From: Verrucomicrobiales bacterium
GTDB taxonomy: Bacteria; Verrucomicrobiota; Verrucomicrobiia; Verrucomicrobiales; SLCJ01
Assembly (NCBI GenBank): GCA_024636835.1
Contig: JAGXGH010000029.1
Location: 1-56,306, forward strand
Length of the DNA: 56,306 nt
Reading direction: 5' to 3'
Positions 1 to 7,508 of this stretch are shown in pieces (position 1 is the stretch's first letter; every line of letters begins with the position of its first letter). A program made the position numbers and the translations under genes. Below the pieces are notes generated by a model, which saw only the letters and a list, made by a program, of their open reading frames with translations, was not told the DNA's origin and ran no database searches.

Positions 1-335
1 GTTAAATGGGTTGTGCGGCTGAAATCACCTCAGCAAAGCGTCAATCTACACGTCGGTGTTATTTGTTTTTATCAAATTGCGGGCGATCTACGATTTTTCA
101 CAGTTATTCTAAAAACCGAGGGAGGTTTTGCAACAGTCTGGTGAAAACGTGGCGAGGGTGGTGTTGGTAGCTCATCGATGATCGGGATGCTTCGCCGCTT
201 TCGACAACCAAATACAAGTCCATCGATGACCGAAAGGGCGCTGTTCTGAGCGCTTATTCGGCAGTTTAAGAAAACCGCGAACACGGCTCAAACGGGTGAG
301 CGGATAAAAACGTCAGTAATACATTTTAACATTTC

Positions 336-450
336 TGGCTTCGCTGCTGGAAGCCACGGCCACGTTTTGTTGGGGTCGCGTAAAAGGGCTGCGCCTCCGC
401 GATTGAGTGCTGGTGAAGGAAAGTTACGGATGACTGAAAGGCATCCCTCC
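336..450 (+). repeat. dispersed repeat family D, copy 1, in the 5' gene-free stretch
   Basis: Bases 1-582 hold no convincing gene. The recognisable content is a repeat whose core at 337-363 (ggcttcgctgctggaagcc followed by acggccac) recurs at 53613, 55029 and 56054. The core can fold as a short hairpin, GGCTTC pairing with GAAGCC. The flank around 414-450 (gaaggaaagttacgga, then catccctccg) also recurs near 55110-55145. The copy resembles the other intergenic members and has no coding appearance. Confidence 0.7.
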
Positions 451-582
451 GTGCGCAGTATGAGTAGGGATTCGGATTCCATTTCTACGATTTGGTCTGG
501 CCAACAACGTCCAGCTAAGGAGGCTCACAAAAATCTGATTTTTCGGTGGCGCATGTCAGTAACCTATTTGTAAGGTTGTGCC

Positions 583-933
583 ATGTATGAAGCCACCGGT
601 AAGATCAAAGAGATCTTCGATACCCAGACGTTCCCTAGCGGATTCACCAAGCGCGAATTTGTTATCACGACCAAGGATGAGAACTACCCGCAGGATATTA
701 AGTTCGAGCTTGTGAAGGACAAGTGCTCGCTGCTCGATGATTTCATTAAGGGGAGTGATGTGACGGTGAATTTCGACATCCGAGGCAACGAATACAAAGG
801 GAAGTATTACGTGAACTTGAACTGTTGGAAGCTGAAGGGAAGCGCTGGTGACGAAGATCCTCGCGATCATTCGAATGCGAACCAAGGCGAACCGTCTGCC
901 GAAGAGTTGGCCGGCGATGACATTCCGTTTTAG
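583..933 (+). CDS. DUF3127 domain protein, possibly single-stranded-DNA-binding
   Basis: A 116-residue soluble protein. Residues 1-88 match the DUF3127 pattern as I know it: an N-terminal GKIKEIFDTQTF strand, a KREFV segment, then a beta-rich middle (VTVNFDIRGNEYKGKYYVNL) ending at a conserved NCWKL. DUF3127 has an OB-fold-like strand pattern and is common in Bacteroidetes and PVC bacteria; its biochemical role is not settled. The tail is acidic and ends DDIPF, which closely resembles the C-terminal protein-docking tip of SSB, so a role in DNA replication or repair is an inference. It stands alone, with a gene-poor stretch on each side and no clear Shine-Dalgarno. Confidence 0.8.
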   Translation: MYEATGKIKEIFDTQTFPSGFTKREFVITTKDENYPQDIKFELVKDKCSLLDDFIKGSDVTVNFDIRGNEYKGKYYVNLNCWKLKGSAGDEDPRDHSNANQGEPSAEELAGDDIPF

Positions 934-1194
934 TTGAATTGTCCTAAGCGAAGCGCAATCCAAGTTTCATTGTGATAGTGGTCACTTGGTGAGCTGCGGT
1001 ATCGCCCTGCGGAAGCCTGGAGACCTCCGCTCCTTATTGGCGGCGTTACTACGCAGAGTTGGATGACACGTCCTGCTGAACGAAAAATCATTCACCGTCA
1101 TTCAATCGATCTCACTCTTCAAATTGTATAACCAAGCACTTGAGCATGGAAATTTCTCGCATGCGGAATAGTTGTGCGCATTGTAGTCTTAACT

Positions 1195-2034
1195 ATGAAC
1201 GATCGATTTAATGACAAAGTGGTGGTGGTGACCGGAGCGACCGGTGGCCTGTGTTCGGAGATGGTGTTGGGATTTCTACGCGAGGGCGCGAAGGTACTGG
1301 CTCTCGGGAGGTCGGAGGATAAGCTCGCGGCGCTGACCGAAAGAGTCAGCGGTGCTGGCTACGATGTGGAGCGTTTGCTCTGCTGTTCTGCGGATGTTTT
1401 AGATAGAGCTGCCTTGGAGGCGGCTCGCGATCAGGCGATTTCCCGTTGGGGACGCATCGACGTGTTGGTCAATGGTGCGGGAGGCAACGTGGCGGGCGCG
1501 ACCACACAGCAGGAGATGGTGGGCAAGGACGGGGATTTGTCCGGAACATTCTTTGAGATGGACATGGAAGCGCTCGATGGCGTGGTGAAATTGAATTTCG
1601 ACGGCAGTGTGTTGCCAACCCAAGTGTTTGCTGAGCCGATGGCAAAAGCAGGGCAGGGATGTGTGCTCAATGTATCATCGATGGCGACGGACCGCGCCAT
1701 CACCAAAGTGGCGGGGTATTCGGCCTCAAAGGCAGCAATTGAAAATTTCACTCGTTGGCTGGCGGTGCACTTGGCTCCCTCCGGTGTGCGTGTGAATGCC
1801 GTCTCGCCTGGGTTTTTCGTCACCGAGCAAAACCGCTTCTTACTAATGGGTGAGGATGGAAAATCACCCACACCACGCGCCGAAAAGATTTTGGCAGGCA
1901 CGCCCTTTGGTCGCTTCGGTGATGCGGCAGAGCTGATCGGTGCGGTGAATTACCTTTGCAGCGATGATGCGGGCTTCGTGACAGGAGTTACATTAGCGGT
2001 GGATGGCGGGTTCAGTGCCTACTCCGGCGTTTAG
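1195..2034 (+). CDS. SDR-family oxidoreductase, D-mannonate/fructuronate reductase type
   Basis: A short-chain dehydrogenase of 279 residues when started at ATG 1195. A GTG at 1174 would add seven residues, but the 1195 start places the nucleotide-binding strand immediately after the N terminus, as is usual. Visible motifs are the NAD(P)-binding TGATGG, NGAGGN, the catalytic Ser in NVSSMA, and YSASK with the catalytic Tyr and Lys. The C terminus (TPFGRFGDAAELIGA, then FVTGV and VDGGFSAYSGV) is characteristic of the SDR group that includes Bacillus-type D-mannonate oxidoreductase, which reduces fructuronate in hexuronate breakdown. No other uronate gene lies nearby, so the substrate is inferred from family resemblance only. 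Confidence 0.85.
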   Translation: MNDRFNDKVVVVTGATGGLCSEMVLGFLREGAKVLALGRSEDKLAALTERVSGAGYDVERLLCCSADVLDRAALEAARDQAISRWGRIDVLVNGAGGNVAGATTQQEMVGKDGDLSGTFFEMDMEALDGVVKLNFDGSVLPTQVFAEPMAKAGQGCVLNVSSMATDRAITKVAGYSASKAAIENFTRWLAVHLAPSGVRVNAVSPGFFVTEQNRFLLMGEDGKSPTPRAEKILAGTPFGRFGDAAELIGAVNYLCSDDAGFVTGVTLAVDGGFSAYSGV

Positions 2035-2088
2035 GTTTTGCTCAACATTTGCTGAATCACATGACTTGTTGGTCATAAGTGCTTGTTT

Positions 2089-2145
2089 AAAAAAAAAAAG
2101 ATGCCAGACAAAAAAAAAGATGCCAAAAAAAAAGATGCCAGACAA
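2089..2145. repeat. A-tract / gatgcca short tandem repeat upstream of the RAYT gene
   Basis: Three copies of gatgcca alternate with homopolymeric A runs of about 8-11 bases and partial 'gac' spacers. The block lies between the SDR stop and the transposase start. Such A runs are prone to slippage. It could be an expansion product or part of the transposase upstream region; no coding role is apparent. Confidence 0.7.
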
Positions 2146-2186
2146 ACAGTTATTGACAGGCGCGAGGTTATTGGTTAGCAAAGGGT

Positions 2187-3371
2187 ATGAAAACGGCACA
2201 AGTGATTGATTTTGAGTCTGGTGAGGTGAAAGAGGCGATGGTTGGAGTGCGGGCGAAGACGGCGGCGAATGTTAGCGCGGGATGGTGGGATAGGCGGAAG
2301 GATGTGGACGGGGTTTCGCGGTCGGTGCGCGGTGGACGTCGGCGGATTCTTGCCGGAGAAAGTGAATTGGCGTGTTACCACGCCATGAGCCGGACGGTGG
2401 GCGGTGAGGTCTTTTTCGATGATGTGGAGAAAGAAGCGCTGAAGACGCTGATCTGGAAGCTGGCGCGATTTTGCCGGGTGCGAGTGCTGACATACTCGGT
2501 GATGGGAAATCATTTCCATGTGCTAGTGGAGGTTTCCGATAAGGCGAAGTTGGCGGAGGAGTTCGCCGGACCTGAGGGTGAGCAGCGCTTGTTGACGCAT
2601 GTGAAGTGCTTGTATTCAGCCACTGCGGTGCGGTCGCTGGAGGCTGAGTTGCAACGGATGCGGGAGCAAGGGCGCGCGGAAGATGCGGCGGCAGTGGTTG
2701 AGTCGGTGATCGCTCGGATGGGCGACCTGTCACGCTACATGAAGGAGGTGAAGGAGCGGTTTACTCGCTGGTATAACAAACGTCATGGGCGGCGAGGGAC
2801 GCTGTGGATGGATCGGTTTAAGAGCGTGATGGTGGAAAATGGCGAGGCGCTGCGGGCGATGGCGCAATATATTGATTTGAACGCGGTGCGTGCTGAGCTG
2901 GTGGATGATCCGGCTGAGTATCGTTGGTGCGGGTGGGCGGAGGCGCTGAGTGGAAGTCGTCGTGCGAAGCGCGGGATATGCCGGGTGATGGATTGTGCGC
3001 TGGACAGCTGGGAGAACGGAAGGGTAGATGCGCGGGAGAATTATGCGAGGGCGTTGGAGGTGATTTTGAGAGGGGAGGAGCTTGAGGTGGTGGCTAAGGG
3101 AGAACAAAGTGTTACCACTTCGCCTACGAGAGATCGCAAGCGGATGTCGGTGGGGAGTTTGTTGCTGAAGCGAGTGCGGTATTTCACGGACGGAGCGGTG
3201 ATTGGGAGCAAGGCGTTTGTTGAGCGGGTGTTCGAGGCGAACCGAGAGAAGTTTCCTGAAGGTAGGAAGCATGCATCGCGACCTTGGCGTGATCCGAGCG
3301 ATAGTGGGAAGCGAGCGGAGTTTGGGATACATACATTGAAAGACCTGCGGGTGGATGTGTATCAGGAGTGA
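2187..3371 (+). CDS. REP-associated tyrosine transposase (RAYT, Y1/HUH family)
   Basis: A 394-residue protein. The HUH metal-binding motif is seen in GNHFHVLVEV at about residues 110-119, preceded by the typical CYHAMSRT strand. The family-typical block RWYNKRHGRRGTLW near residues 190-205 follows the helix region that carries the nucleophilic Tyr, and ends in the DRFKS and YIDLNAVRA motifs conserved in RAYTs. RAYTs are single-copy, domesticated IS200-like enzymes that act on palindromic REP sequences. The protein is longer than minimal RAYTs, with a basic N-terminal leader and a C-terminal extension of about 120 residues. The stop codon overlaps a palindrome-like sequence related to the 105-bp dispersed repeats in this window. 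It lies directly upstream of rplE, an unusual place because ribosomal genes normally precede rplE. Confidence 0.9.
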   Translation: MKTAQVIDFESGEVKEAMVGVRAKTAANVSAGWWDRRKDVDGVSRSVRGGRRRILAGESELACYHAMSRTVGGEVFFDDVEKEALKTLIWKLARFCRVRVLTYSVMGNHFHVLVEVSDKAKLAEEFAGPEGEQRLLTHVKCLYSATAVRSLEAELQRMREQGRAEDAAAVVESVIARMGDLSRYMKEVKERFTRWYNKRHGRRGTLWMDRFKSVMVENGEALRAMAQYIDLNAVRAELVDDPAEYRWCGWAEALSGSRRAKRGICRVMDCALDSWENGRVDARENYARALEVILRGEELEVVAKGEQSVTTSPTRDRKRMSVGSLLLKRVRYFTDGAVIGSKAFVERVFEANREKFPEGRKHASRPWRDPSDSGKRAEFGIHTLKDLRVDVYQE

Positions 3372-3402
3372 TACCAAGTTATCGTATTGATCTTACTCGA
3401 CT
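3369..3402. repeat. degenerate REP-like end at the RAYT stop codon
   Basis: The sequence tgataccaag, then tattgatctta and ctcga, follows the RAYT stop. It aligns with the palindromic end of the three 105-bp repeats (tgataccaaatcttggtattgatct on the equivalent strand) but with a decayed loop and right arm. The rest of 3403-3761 has no gene. It must contain the promoter and leader of the ribosomal operon, though I see no clear promoter hexamers there. Confidence 0.5.
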
Positions 3403-3761
3403 AAAGAATTGTAAATCCTACCGGAGCAGGAGCTGACGATGGACGCAGCCTGACTTTTTTTCACCCCGAGCAAAGATCACTATACCTTTACGGAGAACTG
3501 ACGCTCTTTTCGAAATACATTGATATCAGGCATCTTGTGTTTTTGGTTTATTGACCGGAGCTGTTGGTGAAAAGCCATGAAGGCACTTTTTGGCAACAAA
3601 TACGAGAAGTCTGCACTTTTTACTTGTGGTATTCGCTTTTTGCCCGAGTTTACGTGCCCTTCACGACTTTTGGCGAGAAGGATCAAACCCGCAGGCCCGA
3701 AGACCGCGGACATGTCCCATGGTGGGAGGTGTTACATATCTACGGGAACCACTGGTCTATT

Positions 3762-4340
3762 ATGAGCAAAGAACTACCCACTCTACAGAAGGAATACCGT
3801 GAGCGCGTGATCCCCGCACTGACGGAAAAATTCAACTACGCAAACGTCAATCAGGTGCCGAAGGTCGACAAGATCGTCATCAACTCCTGCGTTGGTAAAG
3901 AAGCTGACCGCAAAGCTGCGGTGGAAGATGTGCTCGCGGAAATCGCGAAGATCACTGGTCAACAGCCTATCCCAACCGTTGCGAAGAAGTCCGTCGCTAA
4001 CTTCCGTCTCCGCGAAGGTGATCAAATCGGTGCCAAGGTGACCCTGCGTGGCCGCACCATGTATGAATTCCTCGAGCGTTTCGTTCGCACTGCGATGCCA
4101 CGTATTCGTGACTTCCGTGGAGTGAGCCCAAAGAGCTTTGATGGACGTGGAAACTATGCGATCGGTATCAACGATCAGACCATTTTCCCTGAGATTGAGT
4201 TGGATAAGGTGAAGCGCCAGATTGGTTTCGACATCATTATCACCACCACAGCCAACACAGATGACGAAGCACGCGAGCTGCTGACTCAGATGGGCGTTCC
4301 GTTCCGCAAGATCGGTAAGAAGAGCGATCAGGCGGCATAA
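3762..4340 (+). CDS. rplE: 50S ribosomal protein L5
   Basis: L5 binds 5S rRNA and the central protuberance of the large subunit. The reading frame is open from 3564, but residues before the ATG at 3762 do not resemble L5. From 3762 the protein begins MSKELPTLQKEYRERVIPAL, as L5 proteins do, and gives 192 residues. Conserved segments include KIVINSCVGKEA, ITGQQPIPTVAKKSVANF, GAKVTLRG and the C-terminal FDIIITTTANTDDEARELL. It is the first gene of the cluster here. rplN and rplX, expected upstream, are replaced by a RAYT gene and an intergenic stretch. No Shine-Dalgarno sits at the usual distance. rpsH follows after 52 bases, with no rpsN between. Confidence 0.95.
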   Translation: MSKELPTLQKEYRERVIPALTEKFNYANVNQVPKVDKIVINSCVGKEADRKAAVEDVLAEIAKITGQQPIPTVAKKSVANFRLREGDQIGAKVTLRGRTMYEFLERFVRTAMPRIRDFRGVSPKSFDGRGNYAIGINDQTIFPEIELDKVKRQIGFDIIITTTANTDDEARELLTQMGVPFRKIGKKSDQAA

Positions 4341-4392
4341 TTGACGCTGAGCTACGGAACTAACACACAAACATTTTTACGCAGAATCTACT

Positions 4393-4791
4393 ATGAGCGT
4401 TTTGACCGACCCAATCGCGGATTTCCTTATCCGCCTTAAGAATGCCAGCCGTGCCGGACTCGATGAGTTCACCGCACCGTATTCCAAAATCAAAGGGGAG
4501 ATTGCCCGTATCCTTCAAGAAGAAGGTTATGTCTGGAACTATGAAGTCCTTAGCGACGGTAAGTTCCCTGAAATCAAAGTGAAGGTAAAGTTCGTTGAAG
4601 GCACACCGGCGCTAACCGACCTCAAGCGGGTCAGCAAGCCAGGTCGCCGGAACTATGTCCCAACCGACGGCATCCCACCGGTGCGTCGCGGATTGGGTAT
4701 CTCCATCTTATCCACATCGAAGGGCATCATGACTGGTGCTACAGCCCGCAAAAACAAAGTCGGCGGAGAATTGCTCGCCATCGTTTGGTAA
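4393..4791 (+). CDS. rpsH: 30S ribosomal protein S8
   Basis: 132 residues, the usual length. S8 binds helix 21 of 16S rRNA and is an early assembly protein. The N terminus (VLTDPIADFLIRLKNA) and the C-terminal signature (GISILSTSKGIMTGATARK, then GGELLAIVW) are clear. It lies between rplE and rplF in the same direction. The absence of rpsN immediately upstream matches the gene order known for Chlamydiae and is consistent with a PVC host. Confidence 0.95.
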   Translation: MSVLTDPIADFLIRLKNASRAGLDEFTAPYSKIKGEIARILQEEGYVWNYEVLSDGKFPEIKVKVKFVEGTPALTDLKRVSKPGRRNYVPTDGIPPVRRGLGISILSTSKGIMTGATARKNKVGGELLAIVW

Positions 4792-4869
4792 GCCACCGAC
4801 TTCATCATTTGCGGGATCACCGCACAGCCTGAACCATCAGGCGATTAACCATTTAGCTATTCATTCATC

Positions 4870-5412
4870 ATGTCACGAGTTGGAAAACAATCCATTCTAC
4901 TTCCGGAGAAAGTCTCCGTGAAAGTTGACGACAGCGGTCTCGTCACCGTCGAGGGTCCCAAGGGGAAACTTGAATACACACTTCCAGAGGGCATTAGCCT
5001 TAAAGAGGAAGACGGACAAATCATCACCGAGCGCACCAGCGAAGACCGCAAGGTCCGCGCCTTGCACGGCACCGCCCGCGCTTTGGTCAACAACATGGTC
5101 ACAGGCGTATCCACAGGATTCACCCGCGACCTCGAGATTCACGGTGTCGGTTTCCGTGCAGCTGTCAAAGGCTCCGATATCGACCTGAGCCTCGGATTCA
5201 GCCACCCGGTGCTGCATCCAATCCCTGCCGGTCTCACTGTCACCGTCAATGAGAATACCAAGATCAAGGTGGAAGGCATCGACAAGCAACTTGTCGGTCA
5301 ATTCGCCTCGGACGTTCGTTCTTACTATCCACCGGAGCCTTACAAGGGTAAGGGTGTGCGTTACTCCGATGAGCGAGTTCGCCGTAAGGCTGGTAAGAGT
5401 GTCGGTAAGTAA
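4870..5412 (+). CDS. rplF: 50S ribosomal protein L6
   Basis: 180 residues, normal for L6, which sits near the factor-binding region of the large subunit. It begins MSRVGKQSILLPEKVSV. The second domain carries the family signature EPYKGKGVRYSDE near the C terminus. It follows rpsH by 78 bases and precedes rplR by 51 bases, in one transcription unit as far as spacing shows. Confidence 0.95.
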   Translation: MSRVGKQSILLPEKVSVKVDDSGLVTVEGPKGKLEYTLPEGISLKEEDGQIITERTSEDRKVRALHGTARALVNNMVTGVSTGFTRDLEIHGVGFRAAVKGSDIDLSLGFSHPVLHPIPAGLTVTVNENTKIKVEGIDKQLVGQFASDVRSYYPPEPYKGKGVRYSDERVRRKAGKSVGK

Positions 5413-5463
5413 TCCCTGCCGAATTCAAAACGAAAACATATTTAGCTTTTAAGAATTGTTATC

Positions 5464-5823
5464 ATGAGTATCAAGAATCGCAGGGCAAACCGCAGTCGCG
5501 TTCACTTCCGCATCCGCAAGAAAGTGTCCGGCACCGCCGCCCGTCCCCGTCTCGCCGTCTTCTTCTCGAATCAGCACGTTTATGCGCAGTTGATCGACGA
5601 CGAAGCAGGCTGCACATTGGCATCCGCATCGACCACCGAAAAAGCAGTCGAAGCAACTGGCGCAGCCAACTCGGCAGCGGCAGTGAAGATCGGCAAGCTG
5701 ATCGCCGAGCGCGGACAGAAATCCAAAATTGAAAACGTCGTCTTCGACCGTGGTGGTTTTATCTTCCACGGTAAAGTGAAGGCGCTCGCCGACGCAGCAC
5801 GCGATGGCGGACTGAAATTCTAA
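5464..5823 (+). CDS. rplR: 50S ribosomal protein L18
   Basis: 119 residues. L18 binds 5S rRNA together with L5. The N terminus is strongly basic ([17 protein letters not shown]), followed by [19 protein letters not shown], and it ends with the typical [20 protein letters not shown] segment. Its length and position between rplF and rpsE are conventional. Confidence 0.95.
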   Translation: MSIKNRRANRSRVHFRIRKKVSGTAARPRLAVFFSNQHVYAQLIDDEAGCTLASASTTEKAVEATGAANSAAAVKIGKLIAERGQKSKIENVVFDRGGFIFHGKVKALADAARDGGLKF

Positions 5824-5850
5824 TCCCGAACTCCAAAGGAAATAAATATC

Positions 5851-6828
5851 ATGGCAGACGCTGAAAACAAAGAGCCGACACCGGCAGACGAGGAGAAGAA
5901 AGATTCTCCCGTAACAGACGCAGCCGCTACCGATGGTGGTGAGGGTGCAAAAACCGAGGAGGCAGCACCTGCTGCAGCCGAAGCAACTCCAGAAGCACCA
6001 GTTGCCGAAGAGGCTACCCCAGCGCCAGCCGCTGAGGAAGCAGCTCCAGAAACCAAAGAGGAAGCGACCCCAGCACCCGCTGCAGAGGCGAAACCAGAAA
6101 CCAAAGAGGCAACCCCAGCACCCGCTGCAGAGGCGAAACCAGAAACCAAAGAGGCAACCCCAGCACCCGCTGCTGAGGCGACACCTGAAACCAAAGAGGG
6201 AGCTCCGGCTGCTGCGAAGGTTGAAGATTCTCGTGACGGACGCTCACCACGCGGTGGTGGACGTGACAATCGCGGTGGTCCACGTGGTGGTAACAACCGT
6301 GGTGGTGGTCGTAACGACCGTCGCAACGCCGAGGAAATCCTCGACGGTCCACAACTTCTCGAAAAAGTGGTCTTCATTAACCGATGCGCCAAAGTGGTCA
6401 AAGGTGGACGTCGTTTCTCCTTCTCCGCACTCGTGGTCACTGGTGATCAGGGCGGCAAGGTTGGCTATGGCTTCGGTAAGGCTAAAGAAGTTGCCGAGTG
6501 CATTCGCAAGGCATCCGATTTCGCCAAGAACAGTCTTGAGAGTGTATCGCTTCAGGGAACGACCGTTCCTCACGAGGTGATTGGTGAGCACGGCGGTGGT
6601 CGTGTTCTTCTTAAGCCCGCATCCGAGGGAACTGGCATTGTTGCTGGTGGCTCAATGCGTGCTGTGCTCGAAGCCGCCGGTATTAAAGACGTGCTTGCCA
6701 AGTCCATGGGCTCAAACAATCACGCCAACGTCGTCAAGGCGACACTCGACGCACTTCGTCAGCTCCGCACTCGTGACCAAGTCATGGCGCTGCGCGGTAA
6801 AAAAACTTCTGCTCAAAAGGCGATCTAA
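5851..6828 (+). CDS. rpsE: 30S ribosomal protein S5 with a long N-terminal Ala/Glu/Pro and RGG extension
   Basis: 325 residues, about twice the length of an ordinary S5. Residues from about 165 onward are a complete S5 core: [57 protein letters not shown] and [18 protein letters not shown]. Residues 1-125 are acidic and rich in Ala, Pro, Glu and Lys, with about three near-identical 45-bp units at 6060-6194, each coding [15 protein letters not shown]. Residues 125-160 are an Arg/Gly-rich RGG-type segment. An AAAGGA motif about 10 bases upstream supports the start at 5851. The extension is likely disordered. S5 proofreads decoding near the mRNA entry channel, and what the added tail does is unknown. 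Confidence 0.95.
   Translation: MADAENKEPTPADEEKKDSPVTDAAATDGGEGAKTEEAAPAAAEATPEAPVAEEATPAPAAEEAAPETKEEATPAPAAEAKPETKEATPAPAAEAKPETKEATPAPAAEATPETKEGAPAAAKVEDSRDGRSPRGGGRDNRGGPRGGNNRGGGRNDRRNAEEILDGPQLLEKVVFINRCAKVVKGGRRFSFSALVVTGDQGGKVGYGFGKAKEVAECIRKASDFAKNSLESVSLQGTTVPHEVIGEHGGGRVLLKPASEGTGIVAGGSMRAVLEAAGIKDVLAKSMGSNNHANVVKATLDALRQLRTRDQVMALRGKKTSAQKAI
6060..6194 (+). repeat. 45-bp in-frame tandem repeat inside rpsE
   Basis: About three tandem copies of a 45-base unit are seen, each starting gaggcaaccccagcacccgc and ending gaaaccaaa. The first two units are nearly identical at the nucleotide level and the third is diverged. The unit is a multiple of three, so copy-number change would keep the S5 frame. 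The sequence just upstream (5994-6059) looks like an older diverged unit. Confidence 0.85.
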
Positions 6829-6878
6829 TCCGATGGCGGGAAATTCCCGTTCATCAGTACCATTAATAGAATACAATT

Positions 6879-7325
6879 ATGAGACTCCACGATCTCAAGC
6901 CCAACCCCGGAGCCAAGCACCGTAAAAAGCGTCTTGGTAACGGTGAAAGTTCCGGTCTTGGCAAGACATGCGGCAAAGGACACAAAGGACAGAAGTCCCG
7001 TTCCGGTGCCAGCATTCGTCCAGGCTTTGAAGGTGGCCAAATGCCCCTTCACCGTCGTTTGCCCAAGAAAGGATTCAACAATGCGCGTTTCACCACGACC
7101 TATGCACCAATCAACGTTTCCACTCTGAACGAGCGTTTCGAAGACGGTGCCACAGTGAATGATGAATCTCTCATCGCAGCAGGTCTACTCAGCGGTCAAT
7201 ATGACGGCGTGAAGATTCTCGGAAATGGCGACATCTCCAAGAAACTTACCGTTGACGTTGCCGCAGTGAGCGCCAGCGCTAAAGAGAAGATTGAAAAAGC
7301 CGGCGGCTCCGTCGTTGCCAAGTAA
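6879..7325 (+). CDS. rplO: 50S ribosomal protein L15
   Basis: 148 residues, the normal length. It has the basic Gly-rich N terminus (RLHDLKPNPGAKHRKKRLG, then GKTCGKGHKGQKSRSG) and PLHRRLPKKGF. The C-terminal domain includes VKILGNGDISKKLTVDV. It follows rpsE directly, so rpmD (L30), which separates the two in most bacteria, is absent, as in Chlamydiae. secY follows after a 183-base gap holding a strong hairpin. Confidence 0.95.
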   Translation: MRLHDLKPNPGAKHRKKRLGNGESSGLGKTCGKGHKGQKSRSGASIRPGFEGGQMPLHRRLPKKGFNNARFTTTYAPINVSTLNERFEDGATVNDESLIAAGLLSGQYDGVKILGNGDISKKLTVDVAAVSASAKEKIEKAGGSVVAK

Positions 7326-7388
7326 ATCCTCACGCTTTGTTGTTCTAAGAATATGAAACAGCTCACAATTAATAGTTGAGCTGCGGCG

Positions 7389-7415
7389 CGGTCGGGGTGA
7401 ACTATCCCCCGACCG
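7389..7415 (+). terminator. GC-rich hairpin between rplO and secY (attenuator or processing site)
   Basis: The arms CGGTCGGGG and CCCCGACCG form a perfect 9-bp stem around a 9-base loop. They are followed by only a weak T stretch (tttgt). A weaker stem (cagctca / tgagctg) lies just upstream near 7360. It may partly end transcription so that secY is expressed at a lower level than the ribosomal genes, or it may be a processing site. Confidence 0.5.
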
Positions 7416-7508
7416 TTTGTCGGTTACATAGGGCGCTGCCACGGCAGAGCCCAAACTCGTTAGTCATTCCAACTTTGCCTCTGGCACAGCGAACAGAATA
7501 TTTTTCCA

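Noticed and set aside
1..335. Minus-strand ORFs at the left end
   Set aside because: Short, no recognisable motif, and low likelihood as coding; a repeat copy begins at 336.
1001..1045. GC-rich inverted repeat before the SDR gene (gcgga...tccgc)
   Set aside because: Only a 5-bp stem with a long loop; no T tract and no second copy found in the window.
1993..2209. Small ORFs over the A-run repeat upstream of the RAYT
   Set aside because: They are Lys/Met- or Phe-rich products of the homopolymer runs and overlap the repeat block.
3564..3761. Upstream open extension of the rplE frame (66 extra residues)
   Set aside because: The residues do not resemble L5 or any ribosomal protein; L5 begins naturally at ATG 3762. 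The region is more likely leader and promoter.
5820..6440. Minus-strand ORFs opposite rpsE
   Set aside because: They are shadows of the repetitive rpsE coding region in complementary frames.
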